From an uncultured Methylococcaceae bacterium (GTDB taxonomy: Bacteria; Pseudomonadota; Gammaproteobacteria; Methylococcales; Methylococcaceae): a stretch of DNA of 7,010 nt. The stretch is taken from the NCBI GenBank assembly GCA_903910005.1, contig CAIVXW010000337.1, positions 1 to 7,010 on the forward strand. Reading direction: 5' to 3'. The position numbers and the translations under genes were made by a program. Positions 1 to 6,188 of the stretch are shown in pieces. The notes under the pieces were generated by a model. That model was not told the origin of the DNA. It worked only from the letters and a program-made list of their open reading frames with translations, and made no database searches. How positions within the stretch are numbered: position 1 is the stretch's first letter; every line of letters starts with the position of its first letter.

Positions 1-528
1 GCCAGTCCCCGTGTACTCAAGGCCATGAAGCGACCGGCTGCCACCGAAAACACCCTGGCCCGTATCCGCCGGTGGCGTGATCTCTGTCCTGAACTGACAG
101 TACGCAGCACCTTCATCGTGGGCTTTCCCGGTGAAACCGAAGCCGAATTTGAGCAATTACTGGACTTTCTGCAACAGGCCCGACTGGATCGGGTCGGCTG
201 CTTTGCCTATTCACCGGTCGAGGGAGCCGCTGCCAATGCCCTGCCGGATCCGGTTGCGGAGCCGGTCAAACAGGCGCGACTGGAGCGGTTGATGGCCGTA
301 CAGGCCCAAATCAGTGCCGAACGGCTGGAAGCCCGGGTGGGGCAGCGCGAAACGGTATTGGTTGATGAGGTGGTGGCGGAAGGCGCGGTGGCCCGCAGCC
401 GGGGCGACGCCCCGGATATTGATGGCCAGGTGTTCATCGACGGAGCCACTCACCTCAGGGTGGGCGAGTGGGTCACGGTCGAAATCGAGGACGCCGATGA
501 GCACGACCTGTGGGGGCGGCTGGTTTGA
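1..528 (+). CDS. rimO: Ribosomal protein S12 methylthiotransferase RimO, C-terminal part (5' end outside window)
   Basis: RimO is a radical-SAM enzyme that adds a methylthio group to a conserved aspartate of ribosomal protein S12, using two [4Fe-4S] clusters. The reading frame is open from base 1, so the first 8 codons belong to the gene and the ATG at 25 is internal. The visible 175 residues begin ASPRVLKAMKRP and contain STFIVGFPGET (residues 36-46), typical of the end of the radical-SAM/methylthiotransferase domain. A C-terminal TRAM domain follows (about 105-175), ending DEHDLWGRLV. From memory, the alignment with E. coli RimO (about 441 aa) is nearly gap-free, so roughly the last 40 percent is present. 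The cluster-binding cysteines lie left of the window. MiaB, the tRNA-modifying relative, is excluded by the RimO-type RLDRVGCFAYSPVEGA segment. The gene converges on the lipoprotein gene with an 18-bp gap and no visible terminator. Confidence 0.97.
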   Translation, partial: ASPRVLKAMKRPAATENTLARIRRWRDLCPELTVRSTFIVGFPGETEAEFEQLLDFLQQARLDRVGCFAYSPVEGAAANALPDPVAEPVKQARLERLMAVQAQISAERLEARVGQRETVLVDEVVAEGAVARSRGDAPDIDGQVFIDGATHLRVGEWVTVEIEDADEHDLWGRLV

Positions 529-546
529 GGCGGGCAGGCTTCAGGT

Positions 547-1137
547 TCAATAATGCGACAGGTCTGCCGCAATATCCCGGCTGAGTTCAGTCAGCAGGGT
601 ATTGAGGGCCGCTACCCGGGCCGCTGCCGTCAAACCGTCACTGCCGACTTGATGACTGGACTGGCGGGTGGCCAGAATCTGGTGATGGCGGGCCAGTGTC
701 CACTGGGTGACCAGTCGGGCTGAGCCGGTTGCATCACTGACGATGTCCAGTATATCCACCGACAGGCGCACGGTGTCTGCCAGATTGGGACGGCTGTCGT
801 TGCGCAAAATAACCGTGTCCGGCAAAAGACTGGCCAGATTTTGCTGTAAAACCCGCCCGATGTTGTCATCCAGCCGCTCGGCCCAGCGATTGAACTCATC
901 CAGTTGGTACTGGTGATTTTTGTCGGCCATGACCAGTTGCGGTCTGTCGGCGTAATGGGGGACATGCACCGCTGTCAGGGTGATGACCCGGTTCGGGCTG
1001 CCACCGCCCCCGGCAACAGCCGGTGTCGCGGCAGCGGTCAGGGGTTCCAGCAGATAATAGCGGGGTTGCGGGCTTTGGCTGACGCAGGCCGAGAGGCCCA
1101 ATGCCAGCAGCAGGCTCAGGGTGAATGAATGGTTCAT
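547..1137 (-). CDS. PqiC-like ABC-transport auxiliary lipoprotein (DUF330/YmbA family)
   Basis: Predicted outer-membrane lipoprotein of the ABC_trans_aux (PqiC/YmbA) family, which partners MCE proteins in moving lipids between the inner and outer membranes. The 196-residue product starts with a short hydrophobic signal ending in the lipobox LSAC, with lipidated Cys18. Val at +2 is not an inner-membrane retention residue, so Lol sorting to the outer membrane is expected. RYYLLEPL (26-33) just after the lipobox, then ADRPQLV (63-69) and EFNRWAERLDDNIGRVL (81-97), are the family's conserved blocks. Length is close to E. coli PqiC (about 187 aa). The ATG lies 3 nt after the stop of the MCE gene and has no strong Shine-Dalgarno sequence, which suggests translational coupling. 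Family assignment is firm; the transported lipid is unknown. Confidence 0.9.
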   Translation of the reverse strand: MNHSFTLSLLLALGLSACVSQSPQPRYYLLEPLTAAATPAVAGGGGSPNRVITLTAVHVPHYADRPQLVMADKNHQYQLDEFNRWAERLDDNIGRVLQQNLASLLPDTVILRNDSRPNLADTVRLSVDILDIVSDATGSARLVTQWTLARHHQILATRQSSHQVGSDGLTAAARVAALNTLLTELSRDIAADLSHY

Positions 1138-1140
1138 GCT

Positions 1141-2163
1141 TCAGTGTTTGCCGGTAATGACCGCTTCCGGATGCCGCTCCAGCAGATCAGCCAGTTCCTG
1201 AATGGAACGGGCCGCATCGCGCAGACTGGTCAGACTGCCGCGCAACTCTGAATCAGCCCCCAGGGTATCGGTCATGGTTTCAAAGGTGACGCCTGCCTTG
1301 TCCAGGGTTTTTTCGGTGGTTTGCAGGGTTTGTCGGGTGGTTTCAAGCAAGGGTCCGGTTTGCCGCCGCAATTCCTCCACCATCCCCTGCGAGGTATGCA
1401 GTACCATCCGGGTTTCGTCCAGCGTCTCGCGGGTGCTTTTGAGCAGAGGCTCCAGATGGCCGTTCAAACGGGACATCAATACCTCGGTTTGTCTGAGGGT
1501 TGCCGCCACGGCCTTGCGTGATTCGCGGGCCTCATCCGATGCCAGCATGCTGCGTGCGGCTTCCAGGGTTTCAGACAGATCCGTCACGATTTTTTTGAGT
1601 GGCAGTTCCCGCAACTGATTGAATAGTTCGTCGACCGTATTGCGGATTTCATCGGCGGTGGTGGGAATGCTGGGCATCTCCAATAGTCCCTGATAACTCA
1701 TCCCCATGAATTCGGCCGGTTTATACGGGTGCAAGTCCAGATCAACATAGAGCAGACCGGTCAACAAACTCTGCATTTCAAGGCGTGCCCGGAAGCCGGC
1801 CTCCACCAGGCGGTCACGATAAGCCCGTTGCTGACTGTCGGACAAGGCCAGCGGCAGAGGGGCTCCGTCAGGCCCGATAAAACTGTCCCGCTCCACCTCG
1901 AGGATGACCGGTTTATAAACCTTGCCCGAGGTCGGATCGACCTGCAGGGCGATTTCACGGACAACCCCGATTTTTACCCCCTGCATCTTGACCGGGGCAC
2001 CGATTTCCAGACCGTTCAGGGAGGAATCAAAATAAGTGACATAACGGATCACGTCCTCGTTGAGGAGATTTTGCCCCCCGAAGATGAAAATACCGGTAAT
2101 CAGAAGCGCAAGCCCTCCGATAACGAAACCACCAATGGTTGCAGGATTGACAGACTGGGTCAT
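1141..2163 (-). CDS. MlaD/PqiB-type MCE domain protein, inner-membrane anchored, with long coiled-coil C-terminus
   Basis: Substrate-binding component of an MCE lipid transporter. Numbered from the ATG at 2163 (340 aa), a signal-anchor helix spans about 7-30. One MCE domain follows (about 38-146), with FDSSLNGLEIGAPVKMQGVKIG at its start (43-64) and VDLDLHP at its end. The remaining ~190 residues are helical and heptad-like, consistent with a coiled-coil needle across the periplasm. The end, LADLLERHPEAVITGK, is typical of proteobacterial MCE proteins. A TTG four codons upstream (2175) is also possible. I chose the ATG because MTQSVNPATIGGF resembles usual family starts; neither start has a clear ribosome binding site. 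The lipoprotein gene follows after 3 nt. Such pairs usually follow ATPase (MlaF-like) and permease (MlaE-like) genes, but here a divergent soxY lies upstream. Confidence 0.9.
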   Translation of the reverse strand: MTQSVNPATIGGFVIGGLALLITGIFIFGGQNLLNEDVIRYVTYFDSSLNGLEIGAPVKMQGVKIGVVREIALQVDPTSGKVYKPVILEVERDSFIGPDGAPLPLALSDSQQRAYRDRLVEAGFRARLEMQSLLTGLLYVDLDLHPYKPAEFMGMSYQGLLEMPSIPTTADEIRNTVDELFNQLRELPLKKIVTDLSETLEAARSMLASDEARESRKAVAATLRQTEVLMSRLNGHLEPLLKSTRETLDETRMVLHTSQGMVEELRRQTGPLLETTRQTLQTTEKTLDKAGVTFETMTDTLGADSELRGSLTSLRDAARSIQELADLLERHPEAVITGKH

Positions 2164-2210
2164 GACGTGTGACAAGGATGATGTGGATTAACCGGAACCG
2201 GGTCGCGTGG

Positions 2211-2229
2211 CGCGGCCATCCTGGCCGCG
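2211..2229. repeat. Palindrome (8-bp arms, 3-nt loop) flanked by a 9-bp direct repeat
   Basis: CGCGGCCA (2211-2218) and TGGCCGCG (2222-2229) are perfect inverted arms around TCC. The 9-mer CGCGTGGCG occurs on both sides, at 2204-2212 and 2226-2234. The element lies between the divergent MCE and soxY genes. There is no T-run on either side, so it does not look like an intrinsic terminator. It resembles a dispersed intergenic REP-type element, but that is inference until other copies are found in the genome. Confidence 0.75.
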
Positions 2230-2237
2230 TGGCGAGT

Positions 2238-2265
2238 CCACCAACCACCAACCACCAACCATCAA
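2238..2265. repeat. 7-bp tandem repeat, four units (CCACCAA)
   Basis: Three exact units of CCACCAA (2238-2258) are followed by one variant, CCATCAA (2259-2265). On the minus strand this reads as closely spaced GG pairs (TTGGTGG repeated), a pattern able to form a two-layer G-quadruplex. It sits 21 bp upstream of the soxY start codon and about 75 bp upstream of the MCE start. A short array like this could vary in copy number by slippage. I see no convincing promoter in the rest of the 2164-2286 spacer. Confidence 0.85.
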
Positions 2266-2286
2266 CCCCTGTCCCGAATCCGCATT

Positions 2287-2733
2287 ATGGTAGCACCTCC
2301 GTTATCCTCATCAAACCGTCGCCGTTTTCTGATCCGGCTGAGTCATTGGCTGGCCGCCATCGGGTTGTCGTCGCTGTTCACCCGGCCGTCCACCGCCGCC
2401 GCTCCGACGGTACTGCAACAGGCACTGGAAGGCGGGGACTGGCAACCGGACGCCCGCATCCGGCTGACGGTTCCTCCCCTGGCTGAAAACGGAGCGATGG
2501 TTCCGGTACAGGTGGAAAGCCATATACCCGATACCCGTGAGTTGCTGGTGCTGGTTGAACGGAACCCCAACCCGCTGGCGGCCCGCGTGGAGTGCCTGCC
2601 GGGAGCCATTGCCCGGGTTTCGTTGCGGGTTCGCCTCAATGAAAGCGGGACGGTACTGGCCATTGCCCGAACCCCGAACGGAAATTTCGGGGTTCGGCAG
2701 TCAGTGAAGGTGATGCAGGGGGGATGCGGCTGA
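2287..2733 (+). CDS. soxY: Thiosulfate-oxidation carrier protein SoxY (stand-alone, Tat signal)
   Basis: SoxY is the periplasmic carrier of the Sox pathway. Its C-terminal cysteine holds the sulfur intermediate while SoxAX, SoxB and SoxCD act on it, and it normally works as a SoxYZ heterodimer. The 148-residue product begins with a twin-arginine signal: NRRRFLI at 10-16, then a hydrophobic stretch and AAA near 37-39 as a likely cleavage site. The mature part has the SoxY beta-sandwich pattern, e.g. ARIRLTVPPLAENGAMVPVQ (56-75). It ends VKVMQGGCG with carrier Cys147. The usual tail is GGCGG, so the last glycine is absent. Cys103 (VECLPG) is an additional cysteine. The ATG at 2287 lacks a strong ribosome binding site, but no better in-frame start exists. 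No soxZ follows: the next gene converges 5 bp away. The family call is strong; a role in thiosulfate oxidation is inferred. Confidence 0.85.
   Translation: MVAPPLSSSNRRRFLIRLSHWLAAIGLSSLFTRPSTAAAPTVLQQALEGGDWQPDARIRLTVPPLAENGAMVPVQVESHIPDTRELLVLVERNPNPLAARVECLPGAIARVSLRVRLNESGTVLAIARTPNGNFGVRQSVKVMQGGCG
2667..2697. repeat. Perfect 12-bp inverted repeat inside soxY
   Basis: CCGAACCCCGAA (2667-2678) is exactly complementary to TTCGGGGTTCGG (2686-2697), with a 7-nt loop. It lies within the last 70 bases of soxY and encodes part of the segment RTPNGNFGVR. No T-run follows on either strand, so it is not a standard terminator. A stem this strong next to the soxY/sufB convergence point could slow polymerase or protect mRNA 3' ends; that role is inference. 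Confidence 0.8.
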
Positions 2734-2738
2734 GGGAC

Positions 2739-4187
2739 TCAACCCACACTGCCTTCCAGGCTGATGCCCAGCAAGGCCTGTGCTTCCACGGCAAACTCCA
2801 TTGGCAGCTCCCTGAACACCTGTTTGCAAAATCCGTTGACGATCATCGAAACCGCATCTTCGGCGGACAGTCCACGTTGCTGACAGAAAAAAAGCTGATC
2901 GTCGCTGATGCGTGAGGTGGTGGCCTCGTGTTCCAGTTGGGCGGACGGCTGTTTGACTTCAATGTAGGGGTAGGTGTGGGCACCGCAATGATCGCCGATC
3001 AGCAATGAATCGCACTGGGTGTAGTTGCGGGCGTTTTCTGCCCCCGGCTGTATCCTGACCAGCCCCCGATAGCTGTTGTGGGCGTAACCCGCCGAAATAC
3101 CCTTGGAGATGATGGTGCTGCGGGTATTTTTGCCGATGTGGATCATCTTGGTGCCGGTATCGGCCTGCTGGCGATTGTTGGTGAGGGCTACCGAGTAAAA
3201 TTCGCCAACTGAATCATCGCCGCGCAACACGCAGCTCGGATATTTCCAGGTGATGGCCGAACCGGTCTCGACCTGAGTCCAGGAAATTTTGGAACGGCGG
3301 CCCCGGCAGTGGCCCCGCTTGGTGACAAAGTTGTAAATGCCGCCCCTGCCCTGCTCATCGCCCGGATACCAGTTTTGCACGGTTGAATACTTGATTTCAG
3401 CCTCATCCAGGGCGACGAGTTCAACCACCGCCGCATGAAGCTGGTTTTCATCCCGCATGGGGGCGGTGCAGCCTTCGAGATAACTGACATGACTGCCCAC
3501 ATCGGCAATGATGAGGGTGCGCTCAAACTGGCCGGTTTTGGCGGCATTGATGCGGAAATAGGTGGACAATTCCATGGGGCAACGCACCCCCTCTGGAATG
3601 TAAACGAAGGAGCCGTCTGAAAATACTGCCGAATTGAGGGCGGCAAAAAAGTTGTCACCGGGAGGAACAACCGTGCCCAGGTACTGCCGGATCAGGTCAG
3701 GGTAGTGTTGAATGGCCTCTGACATCGGGCAAAAAATGACACCGGCGGCTGCCAGTTTGTCCTTGAAGGTGGTGGCCACCGACACGCTGTCAAATACCGC
3801 ATCCACCGCAATGCCTGCCAGACGTTCCTGCTCATACAGCGGGATGCCCAGCTTGTTGTAGGTCTCCAGTAATTTGGGATCCACCTCGTCCAGGCTCTTG
3901 GGGCCGTCGCCGCCGCTTTTGGGGGCAGAGTAGTAACTGATGGCCTGATAATCAATGGCCGGATAGTGGACATGAGCCCATTGCGGTTCCTGCAGGGTGA
4001 GCCAGTGACGATAGGCCTTGAGCCGCCATTCCCGCATGAAGGCCGGTTCGTTCTTGCGTTCGGAAATGGCGATGACCACCGACTCGCTCAAGCCGGGCGG
4101 AAAGGTGTCGGACTCCAGGTCGGTGATAAAACCGGGTTGGTAATCCTTGCGGATGAATTTTTCCAGTTCTTGCTCGGTAGCGGACAT
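2739..4187 (-). CDS. sufB: Fe-S cluster assembly scaffold protein SufB
   Basis: SufB is the scaffold subunit of the SufBCD complex, which builds Fe-S clusters under oxidative or iron-poor conditions. It receives sulfur from SufS and works with the SufC ATPase and SufD. The 482-residue product is full length (E. coli about 495). Conserved blocks include SDGSFVYIPEGVRCPMELST, the YPGDEQGRGGIYNFVTKRG region and LEHEATTSRISDDQLFF. Cys392, His420 and Glu421 keep the spacing of E. coli Cys405, His433 and Glu434, proposed as cluster-assembly residues. The end, AVEAQALLGISLEGSVG, is typical. The ATG at 4187 has GGAG 8 nt upstream. The usual partners sufC, sufD and sufS are not adjacent: soxY converges 5 bp downstream and the PhoH-family gene lies 108 bp upstream. 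The -10/-35 elements in that gap suggest separate transcription. Confidence 0.97.
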   Translation of the reverse strand: MSATEQELEKFIRKDYQPGFITDLESDTFPPGLSESVVIAISERKNEPAFMREWRLKAYRHWLTLQEPQWAHVHYPAIDYQAISYYSAPKSGGDGPKSLDEVDPKLLETYNKLGIPLYEQERLAGIAVDAVFDSVSVATTFKDKLAAAGVIFCPMSEAIQHYPDLIRQYLGTVVPPGDNFFAALNSAVFSDGSFVYIPEGVRCPMELSTYFRINAAKTGQFERTLIIADVGSHVSYLEGCTAPMRDENQLHAAVVELVALDEAEIKYSTVQNWYPGDEQGRGGIYNFVTKRGHCRGRRSKISWTQVETGSAITWKYPSCVLRGDDSVGEFYSVALTNNRQQADTGTKMIHIGKNTRSTIISKGISAGYAHNSYRGLVRIQPGAENARNYTQCDSLLIGDHCGAHTYPYIEVKQPSAQLEHEATTSRISDDQLFFCQQRGLSAEDAVSMIVNGFCKQVFRELPMEFAVEAQALLGISLEGSVG

Positions 4188-4195
4188 GGCAGGTA

Positions 4196-4200
4196 CTCCG
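4196..4200 (-). promoter_or_regulatory. Ribosome binding site of sufB
   Basis: On the minus strand CGGAG occupies these bases, with 8 nt between it and the ATG whose first base is 4187. Spacing and sequence are good, which supports this start for sufB. It is the clearest Shine-Dalgarno sequence in the window. Confidence 0.7.
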
Positions 4201-4235
4201 TGCGTAGTGTTGAGGCGAGGTAAAAACTGCTACGG

Positions 4236-4264
4236 ATTGTAGACCTGGCTAAATCCCAAGTAAA
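4236..4264 (-). promoter_or_regulatory. Probable sigma-70 promoter of sufB with an imperfect dyad in its spacer
   Basis: Reading the minus strand, TTTACT (4259-4264, four of six -35 consensus bases) is followed by exactly 17 nt and TACAAT (4236-4241, five of six -10 consensus bases). Transcription would start near 4229, giving a leader of about 40 nt that contains the GGAG site. An imperfect dyad, ACTTGG-N7-CCAGGT (4243-4261, one mismatch between arms), fills the spacer, where a repressor would block polymerase. IscR- or SufR-type control would fit a suf gene, but the match to the IscR type 1 consensus is poor, so the regulator is left open. Confidence 0.5.
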
Positions 4265-4295
4265 GTAGTAGGAAAATAGTGAGGGGGCGTCAGGG

Positions 4296-5708
4296 TTATA
4301 AGGCTTCCGAGGCAAAATCGGCCAGACGGGAACGCTCGCCCCGTTTCAGGGTGATGTGGGCGGCATGAGGCCAGTCACGGAAGCGGTCGACGGCATAGGT
4401 CAGGCCCGAACCGGTCGGTGTCAGGTAAGGCGTGTCGATCTGGGCCACGTTGCCGACGCAGACGATTTTGGTGCCAGGGCCGGCCCGGGTGATAAGGGCT
4501 TTCATTTGGCGCGAACTGAGATTCTGGGCCTCATCGAGAATGAGGTAACGGGCCAGGAAGGTGCGCCCCCGCATGAAATTGAGCGACGAGACCTTGATCT
4601 TGCTCATCAACAGGGTTTGGGTGGTGGCTTTTTCCCAGCCAGACCCGGAATCAGCGGCAGTGAGCAGTTCCAGATTGTCCAGCAAAGCCCCCATCCAGGG
4701 GGTCATTTTTTCTTCCTCGGTGCCAGGCAGAAAGCCGATATCCTCACCCAGCGGGATGGTTTCACGGGTCATGATGATTTCCCGGTAACGCTTTTGCTCA
4801 ACGGTTTGATGCAAACCGGCTGCAAGGGCCAGCAGGGTTTTGCCGGTACCCGCCGTTCCCAGCAGGGTGACGAAATCCATCGTCGGATCAAGCAGCAGGT
4901 TGAGGGCAAAATTCTGTTCGCGGTTGCGGGCATGTATGCCCCAGATGGCGTGCTGGGGCAGGCGATAATCCCGAACCGACTCCAAAACGGCTGTCTGCGC
5001 CTGCTTTTGCCGGACGATGACCTCAAAACCGGAATCGTCATCCATGTAGAGGCACTGGTTGATGACCCACTCTCCGACCTGGGGTCCGCTGACCCGGTAG
5101 AAACTGCGGCCCTGCCCTTCCAGCCAGGATTGCATGCCATCACTGTGGGTCGACCAGAAATGTTCCGGCAGTGCCTTGATGCCGGGATAGAGCAAATCAA
5201 TATCGTCAAGCACCTGATCGTTGTGAAAGTCTTCCGCCCGGATTCCCAGTACGGCAGCCTTGATCCGCATGTTGATGTCTTTCGACACCAGAATGACCAG
5301 GGTATCGGTATGAATCCGCGACAGTGCCAGGGTAATGCCGAGAATGGCATTGTCGGGAGAATCCCGGCTGTCACCCGGCAGGCTGTCCGGCAAGCTTAGA
5401 TCAGTACGCTCAACCTGAAAGCGCAGTCGTCCACTGCCAATGCCCTCCAGACGGGCCACCTGGGGCAGATGATCCAGGGCAATGCCGTCACGGATGGCAG
5501 CCAGATCAGCCTGCCGTATCAGTTCGTCCATGAAACGGCTGGCCTGCCGGGCATTGCGGGCCACGTCAGACAAACCTTTTTTGTGATGATCCAGTTCCTC
5601 CAGAACCACCATGGGGATGTAGATATCGTGTTCGTGGAATCTGAACAGGGCTGAGGGATCGTGCAACAACACATTGGTGTCGAGTACGAATAGCTTTTTG
5701 TCAGGCAT
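4296..5708 (-). CDS. PIN domain-PhoH ATPase fusion (PhoH2-type, YlaK-like)
   Basis: The protein joins an N-terminal PIN nuclease-type domain to a C-terminal PhoH P-loop NTPase. Related PhoH2 proteins act as RNA helicase/RNases, so a role in RNA handling is likely. Numbered from the ATG at 5708 (470 aa), the PIN domain covers about 4-155. It starts KLFVLDTNVLLHDP (Asp10) and also holds Glu38, Asp119 and Asp144 as probable metal ligands. The PhoH domain covers about 250-465, with Walker A GTAGTGKT (284-291) and Walker B LILDEAQ (389-395). An ATG at 5759 would add 17 residues that overlap bcp and look unlike the family. The chosen ATG lies 4 nt after the bcp stop, so the gene is probably the last of the gcvR-bcp operon. 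It differs from classical PhoH/YbeZ, which lack the PIN domain. Confidence 0.93.
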   Translation of the reverse strand: MPDKKLFVLDTNVLLHDPSALFRFHEHDIYIPMVVLEELDHHKKGLSDVARNARQASRFMDELIRQADLAAIRDGIALDHLPQVARLEGIGSGRLRFQVERTDLSLPDSLPGDSRDSPDNAILGITLALSRIHTDTLVILVSKDINMRIKAAVLGIRAEDFHNDQVLDDIDLLYPGIKALPEHFWSTHSDGMQSWLEGQGRSFYRVSGPQVGEWVINQCLYMDDDSGFEVIVRQKQAQTAVLESVRDYRLPQHAIWGIHARNREQNFALNLLLDPTMDFVTLLGTAGTGKTLLALAAGLHQTVEQKRYREIIMTRETIPLGEDIGFLPGTEEEKMTPWMGALLDNLELLTAADSGSGWEKATTQTLLMSKIKVSSLNFMRGRTFLARYLILDEAQNLSSRQMKALITRAGPGTKIVCVGNVAQIDTPYLTPTGSGLTYAVDRFRDWPHAAHITLKRGERSRLADFASEAL

Positions 5709-5712
5709 GGGG

Positions 5713-6174
5713 CTATCCGTTGACCAGACCGCGAACGGCCTGCAATACGGCCTGCACATGCCCGTCTACGCTAACCTTGCGCCATTCCCGGGCTATTTGC
5801 CCGTCCGGCCCAATCAGAAAGGTACTGCGCTCGATGCCCCTCACCGGTTTGCCATACATCATTTTGTCCTTGATGACGGCGAAAGCCTGACACAGGGCTT
5901 CATCGTGGTCTGATACCAGTTCAAACGGCATCGCCAGTTTGCACCTGAAATTTTCATGGGATTTCAGCGAGTCCCGCGATACCCCGATAATATCCACGCC
6001 AAGAGCCTGGAATTCGGCATGGGCTTCGGTAAATTCCAGACCCTCGCGGGTACAACCGGGGGTATTGTCTTTTGGGTAAAAATAAATCACCAGGTAACGC
6101 CCCAGATACTCCGCCAGGGAAATGCTTTTACCGGATGTCGCCGCCAGGGCGAGTGTGGCAGGAAGGGTATTCAT
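5713..6174 (-). CDS. bcp: Thioredoxin-dependent peroxiredoxin, BCP/PrxQ family
   Basis: BCP/PrxQ peroxiredoxins reduce hydrogen peroxide and organic hydroperoxides in the cytoplasm with electrons from thioredoxin. The 153-residue product is of usual length. It carries the active-site block YFYPKDNTPGCTREGLEF (31-48) with peroxidatic Cys41, plus Thr38 and Pro39. Arg116 in the VRGIERSTFLIG segment is the likely active-site arginine. Many family members have a resolving cysteine five residues after the first (E. coli Cys45/Cys50); here that position is Leu46. The other cysteines are Cys78 and Cys95, of which one may resolve (see findings). The gene starts 14 nt after gcvR and ends 4 nt before the PhoH-family gene. 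The gcvR-bcp order matches E. coli. Confidence 0.94.
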   Translation of the reverse strand: MNTLPATLALAATSGKSISLAEYLGRYLVIYFYPKDNTPGCTREGLEFTEAHAEFQALGVDIIGVSRDSLKSHENFRCKLAMPFELVSDHDEALCQAFAVIKDKMMYGKPVRGIERSTFLIGPDGQIAREWRKVSVDGHVQAVLQAVRGLVNG

Positions 6175-6188
6175 TGTTGCCTGGTGGA

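Noticed and set aside
399..415. 7-bp perfect hairpin CCGGGGC-GAC-GCCCCGG in rimO
   Set aside because: It lies in conserved RimO codons (RSRGDAPD region), where the GC-rich composition explains it. No T-run follows.
529..570. Possible terminator between rimO and the lipoprotein gene
   Set aside because: GCGGGCAG can pair with CTGCCGC only with a bulge and a 26-nt loop, and no T-run follows on either strand.
2169..2191. soxY promoter with -35 GTGACA (2169-2174)
   Set aside because: The -35 matches five of six bases, but no acceptable -10 lies 15-19 nt downstream.
4236..4264. IscR type 1 binding site at the sufB promoter
   Set aside because: Only one half resembles the remembered IscR consensus; the other half mismatches at most key bases. 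I kept only a generic dyad.
4356..5399. Long open frame of 347 codons on the plus strand
   Set aside because: It is antisense to the PIN-PhoH gene, whose motifs are unmistakable. The plus-strand product has no recognisable domain and arises from the GC-rich codon pattern of the real gene.
5709..5759. Upstream ATG for the PIN-PhoH gene at 5759
   Set aside because: The extra 17 residues overlap bcp and do not resemble a PIN domain N-terminus. The ATG at 5708 directly precedes the conserved KLFVLDTN block.
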